64,000 nt of DNA from Christiangramia lutea (lineage in GTDB: Bacteria > Bacteroidota > Bacteroidia > Flavobacteriales > Flavobacteriaceae), in the NCBI RefSeq assembly GCF_022489035.1, contig NZ_JAKVTV010000001.1, forward strand, positions 124,001 to 188,000. Direction: 5' to 3'. Below the pieces are notes generated by a model, which saw only the letters and a program-made list of their open reading frames with translations, was not told the origin of the DNA and did not search any database. Shown piece by piece: positions 43,110 to 52,456 of the stretch. Within the stretch, counting starts at the first letter, position 1; each line of letters opens with the position of its first letter. Both the position numbers and the translations under genes were made by a program.

Positions 43110-43664
43110 ATGAATAAAATCTTAATTTTAATTGCGGCTATGACGATTAGTTGTGGCAATACCGTAAATAAACCTTCAGTTAAACCAGATCCAATTGCAA
43201 CTAAAAAAGAAACCATTCAAAAAGATATGCTCTTAGGCAGTTTTGAAAAAGAAGATTTGCAAAAAAAGCCTTTTTCAAAATGGTTTGAACCGAGGTATGA
43301 GAAATTTTCACCTGAAAAAGAATCAATGGAAACCATATGTGATCACATTGGGGAATATAATATCAAAGTTCTTATGGGAACATGGTGTGCAGATAGCAAA
43401 AGGGAAATACCCAAACTTCTAAAGATCCTGGATAACTCGAAATATAACTATGAAAATCTTGAAATGGTGGCCGTAGATTATAATAAGAACACCCCCTCTA
43501 AAATAGAAGAGGAATTGTCTGTACATCGCGTACCTACCATTATCTTTTTTAAAGATGGAAAAGAAGTGAACAGGTTCGTTGAATACTCACAGGCAGAAAG
43601 TATCGAGGAAGATATCGCAAAAATTGTTAGCGGTAAAAAGTACAAAGATTCCTACGCGAACTAA
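43110..43664 (+). CDS. thioredoxin-like lipoprotein with CxxS site
   Basis: This 184-aa protein has a lipobox (MTISCG, Cys 15) and a thioredoxin fold around residues 80-175. The active site reads WCADSKRE, so the second Cys is replaced by Ser; monothiol versions usually bind or isomerise rather than reduce. It has the cis-Pro loop (HRVPTIIFFKDGKEVNRFVEY). It probably acts in the periplasm or at the outer membrane. It follows gpmI closely but shares no pathway with it. Confidence 0.85.
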   Translation: MNKILILIAAMTISCGNTVNKPSVKPDPIATKKETIQKDMLLGSFEKEDLQKKPFSKWFEPRYEKFSPEKESMETICDHIGEYNIKVLMGTWCADSKREIPKLLKILDNSKYNYENLEMVAVDYNKNTPSKIEEELSVHRVPTIIFFKDGKEVNRFVEYSQAESIEEDIAKIVSGKKYKDSYAN

Positions 43665-43716
43665 CTTAAAGTCCAGCTTAATCTTTTAATTAGAAAATAT
43701 TAACTAATTTCGCATT

Positions 43717-44124
43717 ATGCCCAATTCTCTTACGTTAGCAGTTGATTTTGACGGGACTATAGTAGAGAACAGATTTCCAGATATAGGAAAACCTATACTT
43801 TTTGCTTTTGAGTCCCTCAAGAAATTACAGGATGAAGGTCACCGCCTTATTCTATGGACCTATCGTCATGGTGAACACCTTGAAGATGCCGTAAATTTTT
43901 GTGAAAAAAATGGGCTTAAATTTTATGCAGTCAATAAAAGTTATCCTGAAGAAGAATTTGACGATACAATTAGTAGAAAAATCCTGGCAGATATTTTTAT
44001 TGATGACCGTAACCTCGGAGGCATGAAGGGTTGGGGTGAGATTTACCAAATGCTCAGCAAAGATAAACCTCTAAGTAACAAAAAGAAAAAGAAAAGATCC
44101 GGTATATTCGGAAGATTGAAGTAA
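43717..44124 (+). CDS. BT0820-type HAD hydrolase
   Basis: This 135-aa small phosphatase has HAD motif I AVDFDGTIVENRF (Asp-x-Asp near residues 9-11), motif II LWTYR and motif III/IV ADIFIDDRNLGG. A Lys-rich tail (SNKKKKKRSG) is appended. The type is known from Bacteroides structural genomics as a phosphatase of uncertain substrate. It is followed by map after 4 bp. Confidence 0.88.
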   Translation: MPNSLTLAVDFDGTIVENRFPDIGKPILFAFESLKKLQDEGHRLILWTYRHGEHLEDAVNFCEKNGLKFYAVNKSYPEEEFDDTISRKILADIFIDDRNLGGMKGWGEIYQMLSKDKPLSNKKKKKRSGIFGRLK

Positions 44125-44128
44125 TACT

Positions 44129-44944
44129 ATGATAATACCTAAATCCAGAGAAGAAATAGAATTAATGCGCGAAAGCGCGCTCGTTGTTTCAAAAACTCTA
44201 GGAATGCTAGCACCAGAGATCAAGCCTGGTGTGACTACATTACAACTGGATAAGATGGCGGAGGAATTCATCAGGGAGCAGGGTGCAGTACCTGGTTTCC
44301 TTGGATTATATGATTTCCCCAATTCACTTTGCGTAAGCCCCAATGCCCAGGTAGTACATGGAATTCCAAATGATACTCCTCTAAAAGAAGGCGATATTAT
44401 TTCAATTGACTGTGGAGCCATAAAAAATGGCTACTACGGAGATCATGCTTATACCTTTGAAGTGGGTGAAGTTGCACCCGAAGTAAAGAAATTATTAGAG
44501 GTTACCAAGGAATCCCTTTATGTTGGGATTAGAGAATTCAAAGCCGGAAACCGTGTTGGTGATGTAGGTTACGCAATTCAAAAATTTACTGAAGATCACG
44601 GTTACGGCGTAGTAAGGGAACTTGTAGGTCATGGTATTGGAAGAACCATGCATGAAGATCCTGAGATGCCTAATTACGGTCGAAGAGGAAGAGGGAAAAA
44701 GTTTGTGGAAGGAATGGTTGTTGCCATCGAACCCATGATAAACCTTGGAACCAAAAGAATCAAGCAATTACCAGACGGATGGACAATTCTGACTGCCGAC
44801 AATAAGCCCAGTGCTCACTTTGAGCATGATGTTGCGCTGGTTGACGGCAAGCCGGAATTACTATCCACATTTAAATATATTTATGAATCTTTAAAAATCA
44901 ACTTAAAAGAAGAAGACGAATTTAGAGCCAAAGTTTATGATTAA
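44129..44944 (+). CDS. map: methionine aminopeptidase, type I
   Basis: This 271-aa enzyme removes N-terminal Met. The pita-bread fold metal ligands are visible: VHGIPND, SIDCGAIKNGYYGDHAYTF, GHGIGRTMHEDPEM and AIEPMINLG. The length is typical. Its final codons overlap the start of the NUMOD4 gene by 8 bp (ATGATTAA), implying coupled translation. Confidence 0.96.
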   Translation: MIIPKSREEIELMRESALVVSKTLGMLAPEIKPGVTTLQLDKMAEEFIREQGAVPGFLGLYDFPNSLCVSPNAQVVHGIPNDTPLKEGDIISIDCGAIKNGYYGDHAYTFEVGEVAPEVKKLLEVTKESLYVGIREFKAGNRVGDVGYAIQKFTEDHGYGVVRELVGHGIGRTMHEDPEMPNYGRRGRGKKFVEGMVVAIEPMINLGTKRIKQLPDGWTILTADNKPSAHFEHDVALVDGKPELLSTFKYIYESLKINLKEEDEFRAKVYD

Positions 44945-45500
44945 AAGTTACAGACAGGAAATCTGGAAGACCCTACACAAAGATTCCTGGGAAGACCGCT
45001 TTATCTATAAGGTCTCAAATTTCGGAAGAATGATCAGTTATCTGAAAAATCCCGAAGGAGACTTAATGAAAGGCGGAAAAGTAGGTGGATATTTAAACTT
45101 CGCGGTAAAATTGAAGAATGGTAAGCACAAAACTTACTACATTCATCGCATTATTGCAGAAATGTTTTTAGAGAAGAAAGAAGGCGACCAGTACGTGATT
45201 CACAAGAATTTCGTGAAGAATGACAATCGCGTTTCTAATTTGGCATGGGCCACCAAAGACGAATGGGTCCAACATCAGTACAACAGTCCTAAAGTTCAGG
45301 AAAATAAGAAGAAAAGAAAGCTTCGAAAAGTGACTTCTTATTCCAAACTTACCTATGCACAGGCTGTAATACTAAAGAAAAAACTTTTAGATCCAGATAG
45401 AAAAACCCGGATCAAGGTACTTGCCAAACAATTTGGCGTATCCGAAATGCAATTATATCGCATCAAGTCGGGTGAAAATTGGGGAGATATCGAAGTATAG
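44937..45500 (+). CDS. NUMOD4/HNH-type DNA-binding protein
   Basis: This 187-aa protein has an N-terminal NUMOD4 motif (EIWKTLHKDSWEDRFIYKVSNFGRM), a degenerate HNH_3 domain (YYIHRIIAEMFLEKKEGDQYVIHKNFVKNDNRVSNLAWAT) and a C-terminal helix-turn-helix (IKVLAKQFGVSEMQLYRIKSGENW). Such sets occur in phage and homing endonucleases. Here the second HNH Asp-Gly is changed to KNFVKN, so nuclease activity is uncertain. The gene overlaps map and the following methyltransferase, suggesting it is domesticated and not a mobile intron. Confidence 0.85.
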   Translation: MIKSYRQEIWKTLHKDSWEDRFIYKVSNFGRMISYLKNPEGDLMKGGKVGGYLNFAVKLKNGKHKTYYIHRIIAEMFLEKKEGDQYVIHKNFVKNDNRVSNLAWATKDEWVQHQYNSPKVQENKKKRKLRKVTSYSKLTYAQAVILKKKLLDPDRKTRIKVLAKQFGVSEMQLYRIKSGENWGDIEV

Positions 45501-45505
45501 ATATA

Positions 45506-46270
45506 ATGAGTAGTCTTTTTAAACTGGCCTTAAATTCAATTCCCAGGCCTGTTCTTATTAGAATGAGTTACCTGGTAAGGCCGTTTTTAAAGATCTACCT
45601 CAAAGGAGATCGGTATACCGACCCTATTGACGGGAGCGGTTTCAAAAAGTTTCTTCCTTACGGATATGAAGACCAGCGGGAAAACGTTCTTTCCCCGTCT
45701 ACCCTCTCGCTTGAGAGGCACAGGCTTCTATGGCTTTATTTGAAGAATGAAACCGATTTTTTCAGCAATCATCATAAGGTATTACATTTCGCTCCCGAAC
45801 AGGCGTTTTATAAGAGATTCAGAAATCTTTCGAACCTTGAATATGTCACAACAGACCTCAATTCACCTCTGGCTGATGTCAAGGCTGATATTTGTGCCCT
45901 GCCGTTCGAAAATGAGAGTTTCGACTTTATTTTATGCAACCACGTTCTGGAGCATATACCTGATGACAAGAAAGCCATGGAGGAGCTATATAGAATACTA
46001 AAGCCTGGAGGAACGGCAATTTTACAGATACCTCAGGATCTAAATAGGGCTGAAACCTTTCAGGATGATTCTATCACAGATCCAAAAGAACGCGCAAAGA
46101 TCTTTGGTCAATATGATCATGTTAGAGTCTATGGAAGAGATTACTTCGATAAGCTAAGAGCTATTGGCTTCGAAGTAGAAGAAGTAGATTTTACTTCAGA
46201 ATTATCTGCTGCTGAAATTAATAAATACCGACTGGCAAAGGGAGAGATCATCCCGGTTTGCCATAAATAA
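45506..46270 (+). CDS. class I SAM-dependent methyltransferase
   Basis: The ATG at 45506 gives 254 aa; an earlier in-frame start at 45479 lies inside the previous gene. The SAM-binding fold is of the Methyltransf_11 type: VLHFAPEQAFYKRF near residue 87, LEYVTTDLNSPLADVKADICALPF near 105-128, FILCNHVLEHIPDDKKAM near 135-152 and LKPGGTAILQIP near 160-171. Related proteins methylate small molecules or lipids; the substrate is unknown. Confidence 0.85.
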   Translation: MSSLFKLALNSIPRPVLIRMSYLVRPFLKIYLKGDRYTDPIDGSGFKKFLPYGYEDQRENVLSPSTLSLERHRLLWLYLKNETDFFSNHHKVLHFAPEQAFYKRFRNLSNLEYVTTDLNSPLADVKADICALPFENESFDFILCNHVLEHIPDDKKAMEELYRILKPGGTAILQIPQDLNRAETFQDDSITDPKERAKIFGQYDHVRVYGRDYFDKLRAIGFEVEEVDFTSELSAAEINKYRLAKGEIIPVCHK

Positions 46271-47284
46271 CTATTTTACCAGATTCTTCTCAAATCCTGA
46301 AGTGCTGAATATTTCCATTCCACCATCTTCTTTAGAATACATGATATAAGCCTCGACGCCATTAATTCTTTCCAGCATCGCTTTGGTTTTATCCAGTCCC
46401 ATAGCCATAAATGCCGTAGCATAACCATCTGCAAGCATACAGTTTTCAGCAATTACCGAAGCACTTAGAATATTACTTCTTTCGGCCTCCCCTGTCTTGG
46501 GATTTATAGTGTGTACAAACTTCTGCCCGCTTATAGAGTCTGTTCTGTACTTTCGGTAATTTCCAGAAGTAGCCATGGCCGCATTGATCAATTTAACCTT
46601 AGCATATAGTTTTCTTTTACTTCCTTGATGGTTTGGATCATCAACACCTACCAGCCAGGACGCTTCATTTTCTAAATTGTTACCCTTGGCCCTTAACTCT
46701 CCTCCAAGTTCGATCAGGTAATTATTAATACCCTTAGAATCCAAATATTCTGCAACAACATCAATAGTATAGCCCTTAGCAATCGCATTAAAATCTAAAT
46801 ATATTGCTGAATGTTCCTTTTGAATGCTATTATCTTCCTCTATTCTGATCTTATCGAATCCAACCAGGTTTTTAAGCGAATCCAGTTGGATGCTATCGAT
46901 TTGTTTTAGCGACTCACCAGGACCAAATCCATAAGCATTTACGAGCACACCTACCGTAGGATCAAAAAAACCATCACTCTCCCCGAAAATCTTATCTGAA
47001 GCATTGAAAACTTTTTTGAAATGTTCATCCACTACTACGGAACTATCTCCCCTGTTAATTTTAGAAATATCAGATTTAGTGATATAAGTGCTCATCGAAG
47101 AATTTATCTCATCAATAATACTGTCCATTGCTTTTTTGAACTGAAGCTCTTCATCAGCAAAATATTGAACCGAATAGGTCGTCCCAAGAGCTTCGCCGTA
47201 ATATTCGTGCTTTTTGACCTCAGTCTCTTTATTACATGAGAGCAATGTAATTACAGATACAATTAAAATAAGTGTTCTTTTCAT
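46271..47284 (-). CDS. apbE: FAD:protein FMN transferase (ApbE), lipoprotein
   Basis: The ATG at 47284 gives 337 aa with lipobox ITLLSC (Cys 15); the longer frame to 47413 would overlap the upstream gene and lack a signal peptide. The ApbE fold is evident: GEALGTTYSVQYF, NSSMSTYI, FDPTVGVLVNAYGFGP, YLDFNAIAKGYTIDVV and ATSGNYRKY. It transfers FMN from FAD to Thr in NqrB and NqrC. Being the last gene after nqr and the 118-aa protein on the same strand supports that role. Confidence 0.93.
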   Translation of the reverse strand: MKRTLILIVSVITLLSCNKETEVKKHEYYGEALGTTYSVQYFADEELQFKKAMDSIIDEINSSMSTYITKSDISKINRGDSSVVVDEHFKKVFNASDKIFGESDGFFDPTVGVLVNAYGFGPGESLKQIDSIQLDSLKNLVGFDKIRIEEDNSIQKEHSAIYLDFNAIAKGYTIDVVAEYLDSKGINNYLIELGGELRAKGNNLENEASWLVGVDDPNHQGSKRKLYAKVKLINAAMATSGNYRKYRTDSISGQKFVHTINPKTGEAERSNILSASVIAENCMLADGYATAFMAMGLDKTKAMLERINGVEAYIMYSKEDGGMEIFSTSGFEKNLVK

Positions 47285-47285
47285 A

Positions 47286-47642
47286 TTAAAATTCCTTCCA
47301 GCCTGAATAATTGACCACATAATCTTCATCACTGGTGATTGGTTTTTCATAATCATTTGAATTCGCCAGGCCAACCCCGGCGTAAAAGGTACGGGCATTA
47401 AATTTTTGAGCATGCTCTTTGATCTCCTTCATAAAAGCGGGATCAAAGGCGTTTGGATCATCTGGATAGGTAATTGCTCTAACGATCACAAAATGTAGTT
47501 TTGTTGCCTTTAAAGCAACAAATTGCGGATTTCTTTTGAGCTTAGAGTTAACTCCAAGAAACTCGTAACCATTATCCTCCAGATCTTTCCCCACGATGTT
47601 CATGGCCAGATTATGCAATTCCTGTTCATTTAATTTCGACAT
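47286..47642 (-). CDS. conserved nqr-linked protein (118 aa)
   Basis: This cytoplasmic-looking protein lies between nqrF and apbE (1 bp before apbE). Similar short proteins in Bacteroidota genomes are often labelled as Nqr subunit F by location, but it has no ferredoxin or FAD motif, so that label would be wrong. The sequence is rich in aromatic residues (YPDDPNAFDPAFMKEIKEHAQKFNARTFYAGVGLA). Assembly or maturation of Na+-NQR is a guess from the neighbourhood. Confidence 0.75.
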   Translation of the reverse strand: MSKLNEQELHNLAMNIVGKDLEDNGYEFLGVNSKLKRNPQFVALKATKLHFVIVRAITYPDDPNAFDPAFMKEIKEHAQKFNARTFYAGVGLANSNDYEKPITSDEDYVVNYSGWKEF

Positions 47643-47688
47643 AGCGCAAAGATAAAAATTAGCTGATTGAAAATAGGTTCTGGCCTGG

Positions 47689-47706
47689 ATGAACTTGTTT
47701 CAGCTT
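47689..47706. repeat. REP-like palindrome (copy 2, partial)
   Basis: On the minus strand it reads AAGCTGAAACAAGTTCA, matching copy 1 at 37024 in one arm and loop. The right arm is broken. It lies inverted to copy 3, 22 bp away. Confidence 0.55.
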
Positions 47707-47727
47707 ATTGAATTAAATCTTATAAAG

Positions 47728-47752
47728 ATCCTGAACCAAGTTCAGGATGACG
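47728..47752. repeat. REP-like palindrome (copy 3)
   Basis: An 8-bp stem ATCCTGAA/TTCAGGAT with loop CCAAG is followed by GACG. It has the same layout as copy 1 (stem-ACAAG-stem-GACG) with compensated stem changes. Confidence 0.65.
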
Positions 47753-47784
47753 TAAAACATAATTTTAGAACATTATATAAAAAA

Positions 47785-47810
47785 AAATCCCGCCGAAGCG
47801 GGATTTCTGT
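47785..47810 (-). terminator. intrinsic terminator after nqrF
   Basis: The stem AAATCCCGC/GCGGGATTT with a tetraloop is followed on the minus strand by a T8 run. It begins 6 bp from the nqrF stop; read-through would be needed to reach the 118-aa gene and apbE. Confidence 0.8.
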
Positions 47811-47815
47811 ATTTA

Positions 47816-49102
47816 TTATCCTCCGAAATCATCGAAGCGAATATTCTCTGGCGGGATTCCAAAATCCTCTCCCATTTTCTGAACGGCCTTGTTCATTAAT
47901 GGAGGTCCACAGAAATATAGTTCAATCTCTTCTGGTTCTTCGTGATGAGACAGGTAGTTATCGATCACTACCTGGTGAATGAATCCTACGAATCCGTCAC
48001 CTTCATCATCAAGACTTGATTTCACTTTCCAGTTATCTTCTTCCATCGGCTCTGAAAGTGCCAGGTAGAATTTAAAATTAGGAAAATCTCTTTCTAGTGC
48101 TCTAAAATGTTCTGAATAGAATAATTCACGCTTAGAACGACCACCGTACCAGTAAGTCACTTTTCTACCGGTTTTCAGGGTTCTGAATAAATGATATAAG
48201 TGAGATCTCATTGGTGCCATTCCGGCTCCACCACCTACGTAAAGCATTTCCGCTTCACTCTCATTGATAAAGAATTCACCGTAAGGTCCAGAAATTGTTA
48301 CTTTATCTCCCTTCTTAAGACCGAAAATATAAGATGAAGCAACACCCGGGTTAACATCCATCCATCCATCTTTAGCTCTATCCCATGGCGGAGTAGCAAT
48401 ACGTACGTTCAGCATGATCTCACGCCCTTCAGCTGGATAAGAAGCCATAGAGTAAGCTCTTTCAACCGTTTCAGGGTTTTTCATAACCAGTGGCCAAAGA
48501 TTAAACTTGTCCCACTCGGCTTTAAATTTATCTGGAGTTTCGTGCTCTTCAGGGTGAGCGGTGATATCCATATCTTCAAATTTCACCTCACATTTTGGAA
48601 CTTCAATTTGAATATATCCACCTGCTTTATAGTCCATATCTTCAGGAATCTCAACAACGAATTCCTTAATGAACGACGCCACGTTATAGTTTCTAACAAC
48701 CGTAGCTTCCCATTTCTTAATTCCGAAGACTTCTTCAGGAATGGTAATTTTCATATCCTGTTTCACCTTCACCTGGCATCCCAATCTCCATCCATCAGCG
48801 ATCTCTTTTCTGGTAAAATGAGGCTCCTCTGTAGGAAGAATTGCACCACCACCATCTTCAACGATACACTTACACTGGATACAGGTTCCACCTCCACCAC
48901 AGGCAGAAGGAAGGAAAAGTTTATTATCACCCAGGGTTGAAAGAAGTGTTCCACCTGAACCTACTTCCAAATCTTTTTCATTATTAACATTGATAGTCAC
49001 AGGTCCTGACGGAGTCAGTTTTGCCTTGGCTCCCAAAAGGATAGAAACCAATAACAAAATAAGAACTAAAAATACTACTATACTCGCTATTATAACTGTC
49101 AT
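47816..49102 (-). CDS. nqrF: Na+-translocating NADH:quinone reductase subunit F
   Basis: This 428-aa electron-input subunit has one N-terminal TM ([20 protein letters not shown]), a 2Fe-2S ferredoxin domain with [12 protein letters not shown] and a fourth Cys later (RLGCQVKV), then an FAD domain ([15 protein letters not shown]) and NADH-binding part ([27 protein letters not shown]). It takes electrons from NADH on the cytoplasmic side. The C-terminus [10 protein letters not shown] is typical. It ends the core nqrA-F operon. Confidence 0.97.
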   Translation of the reverse strand: MTVIIASIVVFLVLILLLVSILLGAKAKLTPSGPVTINVNNEKDLEVGSGGTLLSTLGDNKLFLPSACGGGGTCIQCKCIVEDGGGAILPTEEPHFTRKEIADGWRLGCQVKVKQDMKITIPEEVFGIKKWEATVVRNYNVASFIKEFVVEIPEDMDYKAGGYIQIEVPKCEVKFEDMDITAHPEEHETPDKFKAEWDKFNLWPLVMKNPETVERAYSMASYPAEGREIMLNVRIATPPWDRAKDGWMDVNPGVASSYIFGLKKGDKVTISGPYGEFFINESEAEMLYVGGGAGMAPMRSHLYHLFRTLKTGRKVTYWYGGRSKRELFYSEHFRALERDFPNFKFYLALSEPMEEDNWKVKSSLDDEGDGFVGFIHQVVIDNYLSHHEEPEEIELYFCGPPLMNKAVQKMGEDFGIPPENIRFDDFGG

Positions 49103-49117
49103 AATCTTTCTTTTCGA

Positions 49118-49732
49118 TTATAATTTAATTCCCATAAAACTCATAAAACCTAGTGCCATTAATCCGGTAATGATAAAAGTGATACCAAGACCTTTTAATG
49201 GAGCAGGAACATTTGAGTATGCAATTTTTTCTCTAATGGCCGCAATTGCAAGAATTGCCAGGAACCACCCAATTCCACTTCCTAAACCGTAAGTAACCGC
49301 TTCTGAAATTCCGGAGAAATCTTTTTGCTGCATGAAAAGTGAACCACCAAGGATTGCACAGTTCACCGCGATAAGAGGAAGGAAAATACCTAACGCACCG
49401 TATAATGCCGGAGCGAATTTTTCGACGATCATTTCTACGAGTTGTACCATGGAAGCGATCACCGCGATAAACATGATAAAACTCAAGAAGCTAAGATCAA
49501 CCTCGGCATATTCCGCACCTAACCAACTTAGGGCTCCCGGTTTTAGCAGGTAATTATCAAGTAAAAAGTTGATAGGTACAGTTACAACCAGTACGAAAAT
49601 TACGGCAGCACCTAAACCAACAGCTGTTTTTACAGTTTTTGATACCGCCAGGTAGGAACACATTCCCAGGAAGTAGGCGAATATCATATTTTCAATGAAA
49701 ATACTTCTTACAAATAGATTAACTAATTCCAT
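49118..49732 (-). CDS. nqrE: Na+-NQR subunit E
   Basis: This 204-aa six-TM protein of the NqrDE/RnfAE family opens with [18 protein letters not shown], the half-helix with the conserved Cys that binds the intramembrane iron with Nqr[22 protein letters not shown] near 160-180 is family-typical. It is 16 bp from nqrF. Confidence 0.96.
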   Translation of the reverse strand: MELVNLFVRSIFIENMIFAYFLGMCSYLAVSKTVKTAVGLGAAVIFVLVVTVPINFLLDNYLLKPGALSWLGAEYAEVDLSFLSFIMFIAVIASMVQLVEMIVEKFAPALYGALGIFLPLIAVNCAILGGSLFMQQKDFSGISEAVTYGLGSGIGWFLAILAIAAIREKIAYSNVPAPLKGLGITFIITGLMALGFMSFMGIKL

Positions 49733-49759
49733 TCTTTATACTTTTTTGCTATTCAGCTA

Positions 49760-50506
49760 TTAGTTTTCTTCAATTAGTTTACGGTTTCTTGCACGCTGCA
49801 CCCAAATGATAACTCCTACCACGATAAGAGCCATTGGAGAAAGCAACATTAAACCGTTATTCTCGTAGCCTAGTGAATAAAGACCGGTGGATTCAGCAAG
49901 GGTCGCTCCTTTATGACCAAGAACTTCAAAGCCGAATAATTTTCCAGAACCTAAAAGCTCTCTGAAAAATGCCACTATGATCAGTATAAGTCCATAACCG
50001 GCAGCGTTACCAATTCCGTCAAGGAAGGATTTGTAAACTCCGTTTCCAAGAGCAAAAGCTTCCAGACGTCCCATTACGATACAGTTAGTAATAATAAGAC
50101 CAACGAAAACCGAAAGCTGCTTACTTACGTCGAAAGCATAGGCTTTAAGAACCTCACTTACCAGGATCACAAGTGATGCTACCACCACAAGCTGAACGAT
50201 AATACGAATACGGCTTGGGATAAGGTTTCGCAACATAGAAATGATCATGTTACTAAAGGCCATTACCACCATTACCGCGATCGCCATAACTATTGCCGGT
50301 TCTAACTGAACCGTAATCGCCAGTGCCGAACAGATACCTAATACCTGTACCGTAATCGGGTTGTTATCATCTAAAGGATCTGATAATAATTTTCTATTCC
50401 CTTTGGAAAGAAAATGCTCTTTTTCTTCAGAATCTGAAAGAAAAAGGATCATTTCCTGTTTCTTCTCTTCCTCTTTAGCAGAGTTGAATTTTGTCTCTTT
50501 AGCCAT
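49760..50506 (-). CDS. nqrD: Na+-NQR subunit D
   Basis: This 248-aa membrane protein has an N-terminal soluble extension of about 40 residues ([17 protein letters not shown]) that is longer than in Vibrio NqrD (about 210 aa). The core has the half-helix with Cys ([13 protein letters not shown]), the conserved [14 protein letters not shown] and six TM segments. It pairs with NqrE in a pseudosymmetric membrane core. It begins 2 bp after nqrC. Confidence 0.95.
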   Translation of the reverse strand: MAKETKFNSAKEEEKKQEMILFLSDSEEKEHFLSKGNRKLLSDPLDDNNPITVQVLGICSALAITVQLEPAIVMAIAVMVVMAFSNMIISMLRNLIPSRIRIIVQLVVVASLVILVSEVLKAYAFDVSKQLSVFVGLIITNCIVMGRLEAFALGNGVYKSFLDGIGNAAGYGLILIIVAFFRELLGSGKLFGFEVLGHKGATLAESTGLYSLGYENNGLMLLSPMALIVVGVIIWVQRARNRKLIEEN

Positions 50507-50508
50507 AA

Positions 50509-51252
50509 TTATTTTATTGCTACTTTAATATCCTTTTGCTTCTCGAAATAAGGCAAATAACGCTTCAATCTTTCAGAGATCATATCTGAAACTCCGTCTC
50601 CGGTAATTGTTGCTCCGGAAATCGCGTCTACTTTATTATCATCCTTATCTGAAACATCAATGTTTCCTTTTACTACAGATACACCAACAAGATTTCCATT
50701 AGAATCAAAGATTTTTTCATCTTCAAATTTCTTCTTGAACCATTCTTTAGTGATCTCTGCTCCAAGTCCAGGAGTTTCTCCCAGGTGATCGAAGGTTGCA
50801 CCTTTAATAGTATTGATATCGTCCTTTAGAGAAATGTATCCAAAGATCGCGTTCCAAAGTCCGTTTCCTCTAAGTGGAACGATATAGTACTTAGAACCCT
50901 CAACCTCTGCAACATAAAGAGGGAATACCTGTTCAGATACATCCTTCTTAAGTTCTTTAGCAAGGTCAACCTTAAAAGCATCTACATCTTCGGCTACTGA
51001 ACCATCTTCTTTAAGTGCGATTTGATCAACGATATACTGGTCATATAATTCTTTCGCTCCAGCTCTATCTGTTTCGATACCCACAGTAGCTAGAATATTC
51101 TGCATTTTTTCCTGACGGATATTCTCCTGCTGTGTAGGTTGAAGTGAGGTCGCAGCAAACGCAAGTACTGCAGCAACTACAACTACCATGATCACGGCAA
51201 ACATAAATGTATAACCGTTACTATTTGTTTTATTTACTGATTTCTCTTCCAT
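50509..51252 (-). CDS. nqrC: Na+-NQR subunit C
   Basis: This 247-aa subunit has a single N-terminal TM and a periplasmic FMN-binding domain. The covalent FMN site is the Thr in [13 protein letters not shown] near residue 218, the consensus for ApbE-type flavinylation. [15 protein letters not shown] near 160-175 is also family-typical. It passes electrons between NqrB and the NqrDE iron site. Confidence 0.96.
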   Translation of the reverse strand: MEEKSVNKTNSNGYTFMFAVIMVVVVAAVLAFAATSLQPTQQENIRQEKMQNILATVGIETDRAGAKELYDQYIVDQIALKEDGSVAEDVDAFKVDLAKELKKDVSEQVFPLYVAEVEGSKYYIVPLRGNGLWNAIFGYISLKDDINTIKGATFDHLGETPGLGAEITKEWFKKKFEDEKIFDSNGNLVGVSVVKGNIDVSDKDDNKVDAISGATITGDGVSDMISERLKRYLPYFEKQKDIKVAIK

Positions 51253-51254
51253 AA

Positions 51255-52442
51255 CTATGCTGTTTCTACCTGAGTATTAGCCTTTTCAAGTCTTTTCTTT
51301 CTTCTCTTCACATTCGCCTCGATCACATAATGGTCTATGGTAGGTGCAAATACGTTCATTAAAAGTATTCCAAGCATTACTCCTTCTGGATAAGCCGGGT
51401 TAAAAATACGTATCATCACAGAAAGGAATCCAATAAGGAATCCATATATCCATTTACCTTTCATAGTTTGAGCCGCTGAAACTGGGTCTGTCGCCATAAA
51501 AACGATACCAAATGCAAGTCCACCAACAATAAGATGTAAGTACCATGGGAAGTTTGTCAATGCGTTTCCTTCTACACCAAGTGAAGGAAGAGCGTTGAAA
51601 ATAAGTCCCATTACGGCAGCACCAATAAAAGCACTAAGAATAATTCTCCAGCTTCCAACTTTGGTCAAAATAAGTATTAATGCACCTGCAAGAATACAAA
51701 TTACTGAAGTCTCGGCGATTGATCCCGGGATCATACCAGAGAACATATTCATTGCTGAATAACCAACTTCATTTCCTGAAGCCAATGTACCAAGAATTGT
51801 TTCTCCTGAAACCGCATCTACTTCAGAAGCATTGCTTACCCAAACCGCATTACCAGACATATAAGTAGGATATGCGAAGAAGGCGAATGCACGAGCAGTA
51901 AGAGCAGGATTCAGAATATTCATTCCGGTTCCTCCAAAAGCTTCTTTACCTATAAGAACTGCAAATACTACAGATAATGCCACCATCCAAAGAGGAATAT
52001 CGATCGGCATGATCATGGGAATAAGCAATCCTGTTACCAGATAACCTTCATTCACCTCATGACCTCTAAAGATCGCAAAGGCGAATTCGATCCCTAAACC
52101 AACTGCATAAGAAACAGCGATCATAGGAACGATCTTTAATGCACCTTCAATGAATGCATCCATAAAAGGAACACCGTTTGCATATTCTGGCAATTGGTGC
52201 AGGTATTGATAACCTCCATTCCACATTCCGAAAATAAGCGCCGGAACAAGAGCAAGAACCACGGTGATCATGGTTCTTTTAAGGTCTACCGCATCACGAA
52301 TGTGAGCTCCTTTTTGTGTTGTATGATTGGGAGTAAAAAGGAATGTATCCAGGGCATTGATCGCCGGGGCATACTTTTCTAGTTTTTGTCCTTTATTAAA
52401 GGGCTCCCTTATTTTATCTAATCTTTGTCTAATCCATTCCAT
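51255..52442 (-). CDS. nqrB: Na+-NQR subunit B
   Basis: This 395-aa polytopic subunit carries the Na+ channel and the second covalent FMN. The site reads DAVSGETILG near residues 213-222: the acceptor Thr is kept, but the usual SGAT is SGET. About ten TM segments, including GKEAFGGTGMNILNPALTARAFAFFAYP, are present. It is 3 bp from nqrC. Confidence 0.96.
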   Translation of the reverse strand: MEWIRQRLDKIREPFNKGQKLEKYAPAINALDTFLFTPNHTTQKGAHIRDAVDLKRTMITVVLALVPALIFGMWNGGYQYLHQLPEYANGVPFMDAFIEGALKIVPMIAVSYAVGLGIEFAFAIFRGHEVNEGYLVTGLLIPMIMPIDIPLWMVALSVVFAVLIGKEAFGGTGMNILNPALTARAFAFFAYPTYMSGNAVWVSNASEVDAVSGETILGTLASGNEVGYSAMNMFSGMIPGSIAETSVICILAGALILILTKVGSWRIILSAFIGAAVMGLIFNALPSLGVEGNALTNFPWYLHLIVGGLAFGIVFMATDPVSAAQTMKGKWIYGFLIGFLSVMIRIFNPAYPEGVMLGILLMNVFAPTIDHYVIEANVKRRKKRLEKANTQVETA

Positions 52443-52456
52443 AGTTCTTCAGCTTT

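Noticed and set aside
47285-47413. Long N-terminus for ApbE
   Set aside because: It reads out of frame through the 118-aa gene and would bury the lipoprotein signal at MKRTLILIVSVITLLSC.
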